Assembly (NCBI GenBank): GCA_029204225.1
Contig: CM055095.1
Coordinates: 73,568,753-73,632,752, forward strand
Reading direction: 5' to 3'
Source: Diphasiastrum complanatum
Taxonomy: Eukaryota > Streptophyta > Lycopodiopsida > Lycopodiales > Lycopodiaceae
Length of the DNA stretch: 64,000 bases
Position 1 is the first letter of the stretch; every line of letters starts with the position of its first letter. Both the position numbers and the translations under genes were made by a program. Of this stretch, positions 37,201 to 50,400 are shown in pieces. Below the pieces are notes generated by a model. That model saw only the letters and a list, made by a program, of their open reading frames with translations, searched no databases and was not told where the DNA came from.

Positions 37201-38433
37201 ATGAGTTGTGTTTCAACATGAACTTTTGTAGTTTCTATTGATTATGTATGATGGGAATTCAGCGGAATCATAATTTTGATTCTAAGTATTTAGGGTTGAT
37301 TAAATCATAAGTGGATACATGATTATTATAAAGGATTATGTGAAAAGAAATGATTCTTAGAAATAATGAGTAATTCTTGATTCTAAGATGAGACAAGAAA
37401 CTAGATCAATGGTTGGAAAATTATAATTCTCTTTGCTCTAGTAATAAATTGAGGACATATGTGTCTCACAAACATTCTCATTAGGAAAGTTATTTTTCTC
37501 GAAGAAAGTTCGTCTATATTAGTAGAGGATACTCTACTATTGATTATAGTTTGTATATGCTTAGATACAGTTTACAACCTAGATTTGCACCTACTATGGG
37601 GACAGTAAGGGGATGGCAGCAGCAATGCACCTAGCACTAGGGTTTGGTCCATTACGGCCTATTTCACCTTCAGCCACAGGGCCATCATGGCCTAGCCCAT
37701 CATCAATAGGGCCATCATAGACTTCATCAGTAGAGGCACGGCCTACATCAGCAACAACAGGGCCATCATCTACACATCTACAGGAGAGGCAATTGCATTA
37801 GGGGAGTCAGTTGGGAGGGCCTACTGAGCATGGTGGCCCAAGTTAAGTAGAGGCGGCAGTTCCTAGGGTGGCTATGGGAGGCGTTGGAGACCACATGGTG
37901 GAGCACAATCATGCCCTAGAGGCCACTCATTCAATAAAGCAAGTGACAAGACAAACATTAGCAAACTTTAGGAACCACCAAAAGCAACACAAAGTCAAAG
38001 TGGACAAACCGCGGGCAGATCAACATCAGTAGGAATTCGCTTACAAAAACTCCCATAATAATCTTGCACTTGCAAGCCCTGTGGCACAATGCAATGAATC
38101 CGTCTTTCAAAACTTAATTTGTTCTTAATATTGACAAACAAAATTGCTACATGTTATTTTTCAAAAAAATTATTCAAGGTTTTGAAGCTCGTACATGACA
38201 AAACTGTGATGATATCAAATATTACATACTACCCAATTAATTTCAAGGTTATGCGGATTACAACATACCTGGCTACATCTAACCCGCATTACAGCCTCAA
38301 GACCTTGAGGCCGTGTGACGTTCCACCTTAAATCATTATACAACTTTGCTGAATCCATTCGAGCACTAAAAGGATAGTAATAATACACCTGTGAAGACAC
38401 AACAAATTTACATCATCATCAGATTCAACCAAC

Positions 38434-38487
<54 letters not shown>

Positions 38488-41400
38488 CAGTTTGTTACTT
38501 TGCACCACAGACATCATCTTTTGCAGATTTTGGTGGTGACACTTTCCAGGCTCTCTCAGATGATATATTCAGCTTCGCAAAGCGAGGCCTTATTCTTTTA
38601 GCAGGGGATTTTAATGCTCGTACGAGCATAAGGCAAGCTGAGTTTTATGCAGAGAGTGATTTTCTACAGGTTCGCACATTAGATATGGGCTTTGACAGGA
38701 CCTCACAGGATGCAGATACTCCAGCTACCCACTTTGGAGAGCGGCTGATTGGTTTAGCAGAGGCCCATTCCTTAATTATTTTGAATGGCCTTCCTTACTG
38801 GCCTTCGTCATATCATTTTACTTGTCACCCACATGGAGGAGGACATAGTGTTGTTGACTACTTCATTGGGTCACCGGCTTTGATCCCATTTCTTCATACC
38901 TTTCGCATTATACCTCCTACCATTTCGGATCACTCCCTCCTACTTCTATCCCTTGGTCATCATAGTACCACAGTCACAACACACCGTCCCACTCATCACC
39001 ATCGCCCGGTTTTCTCTCCATCTGGTTTCCCCCTTTACACCGAGCCCCTAGTTACTTTTCTCCAAGACTTCCCCTTCACCTCCTTAGTTGACCAACAAGC
39101 TATCTTTTTATCTCAATCTCTTTTGCAATCTGCCAATACTACCTATCCTTCGAAAACCTTTCCTTCGCATAAACGCACTCACAACAAATGGTATGATACA
39201 GAGTGCTTCTCATTGCATAAACAAGTTGTATACGCTAGATACCACTCTCCTCACACCCTAGCCTTGAAACAAAGAGAATATCACAAAGTGACTCTGAAAA
39301 AAAAGACAGCTTATCTCCAGTCCTTGGAACAAAAACTTGTTGATGCTATTGCCTCTCCATCCTCCCATTTCTTTTGGCGGATGTTCTCTAAAAACCCTTA
39401 TAAACTCGCTCCTATTGCTATTGAATCATGGATAAATTATGCTACTAAGCTTTATACAGTTGACTCTCTTTCCATTTCGCTTTCCCCACGCCCTTCAGAA
39501 TTCACCTCTTTACCCCGTCCATGGTTGAAAACGCCATCCAAATTGGTCAAACCCAAAAAGCCACTGATGTTGACCTCCTAAGTATGGACTTCCTAAAACC
39601 AGCTGCTCACATTATTGCCCCATACATTTCCCATATCTTTAACCAATCTATCATCTTCGGACTCCCCACATCGTGGTGCACCAACCTTTTACACCCTATC
39701 CTCAAAGCCGGGGATCCTTTGATTGTTGACAACTACCGCACTATTATGATCAGTCATACTATGGCCAAGCTATATGGATCCGTTTTACAGTCTATTGTCA
39801 GCTCACGAGCAGAGACAGAAGGGTTACATGCTATGGGACAGGCAGGTTTTCGCGCTGGCTACTCCACGGCTGACCAGATATTTATCTTGAGATGCATTAT
39901 TGAGGAGGCTAAGTTCAGGAAGCAGAGGGTTTATTGTTGCTTTGTGGATTTCCGCAAAGCCTTTGATTCTGTTCCGAGACACCTTTTACTCCAGCGCTTA
40001 GCATCGCTTGGCTTTTCTCAGGAGATCATTGCTGCTATCATCACATTGTATGAGAGAGTGTTGGCCCGTTTTCGAGATGGTGATGGATGGTCCTCTTACA
40101 TTCATAGTACAGTGGGAGTTAAGCAGGGATGTCCTTTGTCCCCTACTCTCTTTGCTCTATATATTGATGATCTTGAGCGGACTATTAGGGAGGAGGGTGG
40201 AGATGGCTGTCCGTTAGCAGATATGATTATCCCTATTCTACTGTATGCGGATGACGTGATACTTCTATCGAGATCCGCATCTGGGCTTCAGTAGCACCTT
40301 GATGCTTTATATACTTTCTGCCAGACATGGGGTTTGATGGTGAACATTGGTAAGACTAAGGTCATGGTGTTCAACACCAATCGACAACATATGAGAGACA
40401 CAGTGTTCTACTATGATGGGCTTCCACTGGAGATAGTAGCCTCTTATACTTACTTAGGTGCCCTTTTTACTGGTCCATTGCTCACTTTTAGACCAGCTGC
40501 ACTGTCTAGGCTCCGCAAGGGGCACTTTGCTCTTGTCCAGATGGAGAGGTTTTCCTCTATTTATTATGTACATGATCCTGATACACGCTGTCGCCTTTTT
40601 TCTGCCACTGTCTCTCCGGTGGCTCTATATTCAGCAGAGACATGGTGTCCTGGCTTGTCCAGAGATACTTGGAGTGATATTTCACGTTTGCAGATCCTTA
40701 TGCTCAGCCGGATGATCCGTGCGAAGCAGTCAGTTCCCCATGATATCATTCTGGCAGAGTTTGCCTCACCACCACTGATTGTCGAGGCTATATTTCGGAT
40801 TATCACATTCATTCATAGAGTCTCGGAGCTTGATTCATCCAGATATGTTGCTACAGCTTTCACATCCTCTCACACTCTAGCTAGTCAACAGGCTAAGTCC
40901 TCATGGTTTCAGTGTGTTTCTGACCTTTTGAGTAGGTGGGGTTTATCTATATCTGATCTCCCCAACGGGACACACACATATATCCGCCAGCAGATTTACA
41001 GAGCTTACATTAGCACAGTGTGGTCTCACCCAGATCCAGCATGGGTCAAGCTTCATTTTTATCACACTCATCTTCTTCAGCTGGATGTTTCCGGGCTTCC
41101 CATTCGACCGGGTTATTTGTCTCAGACGTTATCTTTTGGCCTGCGTTACCGTCTTGGTCAGTTTAGGGTCTCTTCTCACCAGCTTGCTATTGAGACAGGC
41201 AGATACACAGACACACCTCGACCACTACGGATTTGTCAGTGCTGCTCTTTACAGGAGATTGAGGATGAGTTCCATTTTATTTTCCGATGCCCAGCCTACT
41301 ATGAGATCAGAGGCAGATACCATTGCTTATACAAAGATACTCCACTTACACTTGCTTCTTTTCTTGCCTTCTCAGATGCGAGATGTGTTGGTTTATTATT

Positions 41401-44400
41401 GCGAGAGATGTTTACTCTCAGATCTTCCTTTTTATTGGATGTTTCTGATATGGATCATAGCCAGTCCCACATTACGCACTTTTTCCAGAAGAGGGATAGA
41501 GATGAGACTTATGACAGTGAGTTAGACATTCCAGCACGACGACCGAAGCTCCAGCATCCTCTTCGCTCCTCCAGGCCCAGGGCTCTCCATCGGAGGCCAA
41601 CACCTGCTTCTCACCATATCACGCAGTTTTTTATATCCACTTAGCCAGTTAGCTAACTTATTTTAGTTTTCTCTTTCCCTCTGTGTAGCTAGTGGTTAAG
41701 CTGAGGGTTAAGCTTTGTTTTTCTCTCTGTTTTCTAGTGCTGGTTTAGCTGTTAGAAATAAGTCCGACATGGACAACGCTCCTTTTTTGATGTACTCTCT
41801 ACTTGTCTTATGTGCCCTCGGGTACTTAACAGACATTAATATAATTCTAATTCTCTCTCTCTCGGTCATAGTGTTATTGATTACCTCATGGGGTCACCTT
41901 AATCCATTCCCCTCATTCACAGTTTCTATATCTCTCCCACCACTCTCTCTGATCATTCGTTCCTTTCCTTCGCTATTGGCCACCTTCTATCACTACCACC
42001 TCCACCACAATCCACACTACCCCTTGCACCCAAATACACTTTCCACCCCCTCTACATACCGCTCTACCAAGAATCCCTTGCCTCCTTACTTCACTCTTTC
42101 CCGCACAACAAACCATTGGAGTCTCAGGCTGCCTTCCTCACCACTTCTCTTCATACCGCTGCAACTTTAGCCTTTTCATGTAAACCTCACAAAAACAGAC
42201 CAACTCATCCGCGATCCTCGACCTTTCCATCCACCATGGTACGATGTGGAATGCCGCTCCTTCCACCACACTGTCACACATGCTCGTGTACATGCCCCCC
42301 ATCTCCTTCGCTCCTCACGGCAAGTGTACAACCGCACACTTCGCCGTAAAAAACGTGCCTATGATGATTCCGAAGGAAGCCGCCTTGTGAACCTCCTTTA
42401 CAGCTCCTCTTCTGGAGCCTTTTGGCGTGAATTTATCCCCCGTTTGTCCACCCCCTCTCCTAGACGACCTACATACCTGGACTGACTATGCTACCTAGCT
42501 TTACATTATACCCATTGATACGCCCATTTCCATCTCCCCTCGACCATTAGATTTCACCCTCTTCACCCCTGATTTGGTCCAGGCAGCAGTCAAAAAATTC
42601 AAAACCCATCGAACTAGAGACATTGAAGATCTTGAATCCGAACTACTGATTCACGCCTCAGACACTCTTGCCCCCACACTATCCACTCTCCTCAACCATG
42701 TTGTTGTTGAAGGCTTCCCATCTTCATGGTGCACCAACATCATACATCCCATCCATAAAAATGGTGACCCCATGGTACCTGGTAATTATCGCACTATCGT
42801 GATTGGGCATGTTCTCGCGAAGTTATATGGCACCATCCTTCAATCTGCAGTTAGCTCAGAGGCAGAGTCCAGGAGATTGCATGCATTGGGTCAGCCTTCA
42901 TTACTCCACGACTGATCATATCTTCACACTTCGAGCTCTCATTGAGGAAGCTAGGCATAGGAAGGAAAAGGTTTACTATAGTTTTGTGGACTTCAAGAAA
43001 GCCTTTGACTCTGTCCCACGCTCTCTACTTATCCAGCGACTTCGCGACCTAGGTTTCTCGACAAATATTATTCTAGCTGTCATGGCTCTCATAACAGTGA
43101 CATTTTTGAGCAGATCCGGAGTACTATTGGGGTTAAACAGGGATGCTCTCTTTCACCAGTTCTTTTTGGACTATACATCGATGAGCTGGAGGGTCATTTC
43201 TCAGTGTGGCGGGGACGGTTGCAAGCTTGGTGACATTCTGATCACTATCCTTCTATATGCAGATGATGTGGTGCTTGCCTCTCATACCAGAGACGGATTA
43301 CAGAGACAGCTGGATTGCTTACACACCTTTTGTACTCAGTGGGGTTTAGAGGTGAACCTCTCGAAGACCAAAATCATGGTCTTCAATACCTCTCGGGCTT
43401 TAGGGCAGTGTCAGGAGCTTACCTTTGATGGACGGCCTCTAGAGGTGGTTTTTTCATATACTTAACCTTGGTGTGCTCTTCACTGGTCCTACTTTCAGTA
43501 TGAGACACATATGGTGAGCACTTTCTTTTACCGGGTGAGGCCCATGAGCTTGCCATTTTTAATGGCTTTCCTGCTGGCCAAGATCTGGTGACTATACTTG
43601 CCACCCCCATGGTGGTGGGCATAGTGTTGTGGATTATTTCATGGGGTCACCATCTCTTATTCCCTTTCTATCTGACTTTCTTGTTTCTCCCACTACATTA
43701 TCTAACCATTCCTTTCTTTCCATTAATTTGGGCTCAATGTCTGATCTCTCCCCACCTAATCCCTCTCCATATATATCTATTTGTGAAATTAGAATATATC
43801 CAATTTCACAAATTTATATAGAGAAGTCAGTGATGTCATAAGCTAAACCTTAGAAACAATATATGAGAAACTCAAAAAGTCAAAGGATCTAAGTCAAAAC
43901 AACAATAAAAAATTCAATAGACAAAAAATCTTAGCCAAATAGCATTGCTTATGTCTCATCTGTACCCAAGCAAAAGTTGCTGACTGGGTTTCGAAAGAAT
44001 CCGGATTCTCTCCCCACCTAATCTCCACCTAATTCCTCTCCTATAGAACGCACCCCTAAGTATACATTTAATAACGCATACACACACCTTTACCAAGATG
44101 CTCTCTCCTTCCTACTCCAAAATCTTCCTTATGATAGTCCACTCCACTCCCAAGCATCGTCCCTCACACTAGCTCTTCATATTGCCACCTCTATGGGCTT
44201 CCCATCCAAACATCGTAAAAGATCCAAGTGCCCGAAGTCACGACATCATCCTCATATGATGATGTTTGCAAGCAACTCCACTCGCAAATTACTCTCCGTT
44301 ACCATCTCACCATCTTCGTCATCTCAAACGCCTATATAGCTATATATAAAACTTCTGAAGGGAAACGCCTTGTAGATCTTCTCTATAGCTCCTCATCCGG

Positions 44401-47400
44401 TGCATTCTGGCGTGAGTTTATCCCCCGTGCGCTGCAATTTGAGACTTCATCTCTGATTTTTGCCATCAAATTCAGGGAATTAGAGTGAAATTTTGAAGAG
44501 GAAGAGTGGTGTTAATCCAGCGTTGACAGTGTCCTCATCCATCCTGATTTTCAGAGTTACATTTTGGCTTAAATCAGAAGATTTTGGAGCCATCAGATCA
44601 ATGTCCAGTCAGCGAGGGTAGAGGAACACCAAAGTTACAAAGTATTTGCATTTTTGGGGCCTTAAAACAGAGTTTCCTGAGATATTGAACCTCAGCTAGA
44701 CAGCGAGTAGGGTGATCTGAAAATTTCAGAATTTGCAACTGAATTTGGGCTTTAATTTTGGTTTTTGGAAACCAACTCAGAAGTTGTCAGACCAGCGAGG
44801 GGGGATAGCAAAAAATTTCAGATCTTTTTGCACTTTTTTCGGGCTTCTATTCAAACTTCTCAGTGCCACAGGTCTGCTAGCAAGCCAGCGAGCTATTCTA
44901 TTCAAGCAACCGGAAATTTGGTACCATTTTGGAGTTTCAAACTGGGATTTTCCGGGACAGCAGGTCTGAAAATTTGGGTAAGCTGAGAGGGTTCCTCTTT
45001 GTATTTTCTTTGGAAGTACAGTCCTCAGAAACAGCTAAGTCATCTTTTCTTTCCCTTGTACAGTTGTAAATTAGTCTTTCTGACTTTTTTTTTTTGTTTT
45101 TCAGAAGTTATCGACGAACTTGAAACAGAAGCCTTGGCTTACAGTAAAGGGAAAGAACCTATGGAAATGGAAGAACAGAAACAGTTCGCCGAAGAACTCG
45201 ACGAATTGGTTACCAAGGAGTAGTTTCTCCATTTGGTAACAGAAGTGGATGAACTGAAGTTGGCATTAGCCAATTTCAAGTCCAGTGTGGACGACTCGTT
45301 CGCTGAACTCAAAGGCTTGATTTTGAGTTCCGCGAAAGGAAGCCTTCCCTCCACTTCTCAGTTGTCCCCTTCTCCACTTCCATCAGTTTCGGGTGAGACT
45401 TTGCAGTCTCACCCCAGTGTCTTTAAAGATTTAAAACCTCCTACTTTTATTGGGGAAGAGAAGGATAGAAATGCAGACATTCTAAAAACCTTCCTCAGCA
45501 AATGGAAGAACATTCATGCTCTTAAACAGACCCCTGACCATTTGCAAGCAATTGAGGCCAGTCTTTCCTTAGGGCCCATGGCCTATAAGTGGTCGTTAAA
45601 TCTCTAGGAGACTGGGCAGACTTCCCGGTCATGGAAAGCCTTTGAAGAAGCTTTCCTAAGAGAATTCCTACCAGAAAATGAACTTCATAGAGCCTGGGAA
45701 GCCTGAGAGGGTTTGTCCGAGGCCTCAAAGATGAATATAAAGTAGAGGTCCAGAGAAACTCGCCTACTACCCTTGAGCAAGCTCTCAGATATGCTCAAAT
45801 CTATGATGATTCAGTGGGTAGGAAGAGGGCGAGACAGCAGCCCCTTTCTGAGCAGCCTCCTCAGAAAGACTTTCAATTTAAAAAGAAATTTTTAAAAAGA
45901 AAGAAAGAAGATAAATTTAAAGGTGAAGCTCCTCAGAAACGCCCTTCACTCATACAGCCCTTAAAACCAGAAGATTTTGAGAAAGCCAAACAAGAACGTT
46001 TGTGCTTTGTGTATGGGCAAGGGACACACAGTCAGACAGTGTCTCAAGGGGCCTTTCACTAAAAAAGATAAAAAAGACAAGAAACAAGTTCATCTTGTTC
46101 AGACTGTAAAAGGAGAACACCCTCAGCTTTCAGTATAAAGGCCGAGAGATCCAGTTGCATGGGGAACATGATGTTCCCAACAGCCCTATGGTCTGCAGTT
46201 CAGAGCTCTGTCAGCTGATCGGAGACGATGACCATCAGGTATTCTTATGTGACTTTCAGTTTATTTCTGAAGTTTCTATTTCTAGTTCTATACAGCAGAA
46301 AATCAGTAAATTAGAGACTTTATTGTCTAAATTTTGAAGATGTTTTTCCTGAAGATTTGCCACATGGTTTGCCACCTAGCAGAGAGGTAGATCATGTAAT
46401 AAACCTAATACCCGGTACAGCACCTGTTTCTAAACCTCCATATCGAGTCAGCCGAATAGAGGATGAAAAAATAACTAGGCAGTTCACAGATTATCTTGGG
46501 AAAGGCCAAATTCAGACCAGTAGTTCACCATGGGCCTCACCAATCCTTGGTGAAAAAGAAAGAGGGGTCTATGCGTCTTTGCGTAGATTACAGAGCCCTC
46601 AATAAAGTCACAATAAAGAATAAATATCCTATGCCTCGGGCAGATGAGTTGTTTGATCAACTCGACGAGGCTAAATTTTTCAGTAAAATAGACCTCAGAT
46701 CGGGATACCATCAAGTTCGTATAAAATCGGATGATGTCCTGAAAACAGCTTTTAGGAATCGTCACGGTCATTATAAGTTTAAGGTGATGCCATTTGGGCT
46801 CACAAATGCTCCAGCTACCTTTATGACCTTGATGAACAGTGTCCTCAGACCATACTTGGGTAAGTTTGTAGTCGTATTTTTAGATGACATCCTCGTCTAC
46901 AGCAAAACGAGGAGATATAGACGTGGAAAATTCAATACAGTAGCAGATGCCCTTAGCAGAATGCCTATGATAAACGAACTGAGTTTTACTCAGATTCGTA
47001 ATGAGTTACTCGAGTCCTTGAGAGGGAAATGCCAGCATGATGCATTCTTCTCTACTATCTGGAACTCAGTCCAGAGCAGACAGTTACAGACTGCAGAACC
47101 AGTTCTCGGGGCTGGTGCCAGTTCATCCAAGAATACGGCAGCTTCCGTTGAGGATGATGATGCGTCCGAGTATACGTCGTCAGATGACGTTAAGGATTCT
47201 GAGCCTGTATTACCCAAGCAAACCCGTGGTTGAGGGTCAGTTGACTCAAGGATTCAAATAGAAACAGTATTCCATTCAAGATGAGTACTTGCTCTATAGA
47301 GATAGAGTATGTGTCCCCAATTGAGAGGATTATAGGCCGCAGGTCCTATATGAATGTCATGACAATCCTAGCGCAGGACACCCAGGCATACAGAAGACCT

Positions 47401-50400
47401 ATGAGCTTCTTCGTAGGCAATTTTTCTGGCCTAGTATGAAAAAGGACGTCCACTAGTATGTAACCAGTTGCCAGAAATGTCAAGTAAATAAAGCAGAGCG
47501 TTTAAAGGCAGGAGGGTTGTTTAATACAAGTACCACCAACCATCCACAGACGGACGGTCAAACAGAGAGGGTAAATCAGGTGCTGGACGATATGCTTCGT
47601 GCATACGTTAGCAAGAAGCAGACTGATTGGGAAGAGTATCTCTCGATATTAGAGTTTGCTTACAACAGTACCAAACATTCAGCTACAGGATACAGCCCAT
47701 TTATGTTGATGTACGGTTCCTAGCCACGCTCACCCACAACTGTAGGGTTTAAAAAAGAAAAAGTTGAAGCAGCCAGAAACTTTTTAGAGGACCTAAACCA
47801 GATGATAGAACATGCTAAGCGTAGCATTAGGCAGTCCCAAGATCGAGCCAGGCATTATGCAGATCCACACAGATGGGATGTGCAATTCTCCACTGGTGAG
47901 AAAGTCTACTTGAGAGTCCCAGTTGACTCTAAAACCCTCAAATCAGGAGTGTGTGCTAAGTTGTCTCCTAGGTATTGTGGTCCCTTTACCATCAGTAGGA
48001 GACTAGGCGAGGTCACCTATGAACTAGAACTCCCACACAGTAGTAAGGTTTTTTTAGTTTTTCATGTAAGTCAGTTACGAAAGGCCTTAGCCAGATCAGA
48101 AAATCTGGTAGGGGACAGTGTTCTAGTTCTCCCATTGGATCCTCAGCAACCTCCACATGAACCAGAGGAGATTCTTGATAGTAGAGAGACGCAGACTCGT
48201 CATACTCTATATCGAGAATATCTGGTCAAGTGGAATGATCAGCCTATTGAGAATGCCACTTGGGAAAGAGGCAGTGTCCTTCGCAAAATTTTTCCAGACT
48301 TTGTCTTAGAGGATCAATACGGTTCTTAAGGGGGAGGCAGTGTTACGAGCTCGTGACCAGTGCCGAACCCTAGAGAACACAGATAGTCAGATACCACAGT
48401 CAGGGTCGTGTCCAGCGTACACGACCAATAGGGCAAGACAGTGTGAGTAGTGTGCCCCAGCACGGTCCATAGCCATGGCGGGCCTAACATAGTCTAGGGA
48501 CCCTGTCAGCAGGACAGGGCCCCCAGTTGGGTCCCGACGTGCAGTCAGCCACATCAGTGACACGTGGTCGACACTTGGCAGTTGCATGCTACCAGTCCTC
48601 ACACTGGGCTAGGAGGGATCAGTTAGTGTTTGCCCTACTATGGTGTTAGGATCTATTACACACACGCTGACAATGTGGGTTCTTTTCTTGATTGTTCTTG
48701 ATCTCCTCCATGAGATGATTGTCAACTACAGTAAAGCTCAAATAATGAAATATCCGCAATAGGCATTATCGACCACATATTCCTTCCCTCTTTGGAAGTA
48801 ATATCCAGATGAAATTCCTATATCAACTTGGCCCACCGAGCTTGGTGACCTTTCAAATCTGGATGAGTGCAAAATTACTTTGAAGTATGATGGTCTGTGT
48901 ATTTATAAAACCTGGTGTTGTATAAATAATGTCACCACAAGTTGAGCACATGTACGATCGTATATAGCTCCTGCGCACGTGTGGGATATCTCTATTGAGC
49001 TGGTGTCAGTTTTTTACTCTCGCTAGCTATTGGTCTACCCTCTTAGCTCAACATTGCACCTACGCTAATGACACTTGTATCCATTTCTAGGTCAAACGGT
49101 TTCTGAGTATCAACAATCTTGAGAATTGGAGCCATGGCCATTGCCTCTTTAAAGTTCTCAAAACTGTGTTGAACTTCAGCATCCCACCAAACTACAATGT
49201 TGTTCTTTCGTAACTAGTCTATTAAAGGAACAACTACCCATGAATAATTCCTAACTAATCACCGGTAGAACTTACAAAAGGCCAAACTAACTAGCGTAAA
49301 CCGGCAGGCCTTAACCACTTCTTAATCACAACCATTGTGGCTAGGTTAACCACAATACTAATCACCGGTAGAACTTACAAAAGGCCAAACTAGCTAGTGT
49401 ATACCGGCAGGCCTTAGCCGCTTCTTAATCACAACCATCGTGGCTAGGTTAATCAATCCTAGGCATCAAATATCTATGCTTTACGTTAGTGGATTTAGGA
49501 AATTATGGGAATGTGATAGGACGTTAAGATACTATGCTATTAATTCACGTGCACAGAGCCGGCCTTGATTAGATTGATGGAAAAGACAAATTCCCACTGG
49601 TCAAGGTCAAATCATCATGAAACTAGTATATTTTTTTTAGCTTCACAAATGTCTTGCCCAGAGTTTTTAATTTCAAGTGTGGCAAGAGATCTCAATTTGA
49701 AGAATTGTCCTGATCATCTTTAGAGAATTCAAGGATCACCTTTAGTGTAGAAGTATCAAACGAGGAGGTCACACACAGCAATATGGGCATTTCTAACACA
49801 AACAAGGCTCTCAAGTTCTTGAGATTTAAGATTATTTACATACATAATGCCTATAGGTTCTTAGGGCCATCTTGACTGCCTCACAATTTCATTCACCACT
49901 CAAACATGTAGTTTTCCCTCTGCATGGGAACACCAAGAAATTCAAGAGTCGGAAGATGCTCTCAGTTCAAGCTCCATAAGGTTGCTGAAACGTTTTTGAA
50001 AAGATGTAACTTCCAATAAATACGAGCAAAATAGTAACTACTTTAACAAAGCAATCAATCAAAAAGCTCCCACACTTTTTTTTTCAACATACTTGTCCAC
50101 CTGTCGTCCTTGGCACAACTGCAATTGAGGAAATGTCAACAAATGTCTGTGACGTAAGGAAGACGTCTACACAAACCTGCAAGCAGTAGTTCAAATTTCA
50201 TACAAGTATTTGTGACAATTGTCTCACGTTTCCTCAATTTGAAAATCTTTGCAAATTGCAATAAATCCAAAATTTTCTTTATTCTAGATCTATCATAGAG
50301 GTTTATCTCTGATGACAATCATAATATTACCTGATATTCTGCAAAATCTACAGCCATAGTCTTCAACGTCTTGTCTGCAGGCTGCAACAGCTTCTGAGCC

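Larger units (their letters stand above)
33984..38009. other. SEC24 4.0-kb intron (h to i)
   Basis: Mostly AT-rich decayed sequence with no readable gene. Recognisable pieces inside it are listed separately: a hairpin-rich unit (34616-35070), a gypsy integrase relic (36150-36300) and small simple repeats near 36985-37110. Confidence 0.7.
44438..48340 (+). mobile_element. Chromovirus (Ty3/gypsy), internally deleted
   Basis: Leader, gag, RT, a piece of RNase H tail, partial integrase and a chromodomain, closed by a polypurine tract TAAGGGGGAGGCAG at 48327-48340 and the LTR start TGTTACGAGCTC at 48341. The 5-prime LTR and primer site are missing. It sits inside SEC24 intron g, antisense to the gene. 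Confidence 0.85.

Noticed and set aside
38391-38484. Open frame starting MKTQQIY and running through Ser-Leu repeats into the LINE
   Set aside because: The first codons are antisense to a SEC24 intron border and the Ser-Leu part is the (TC)24 tract. The LINE text starts only at 38485.
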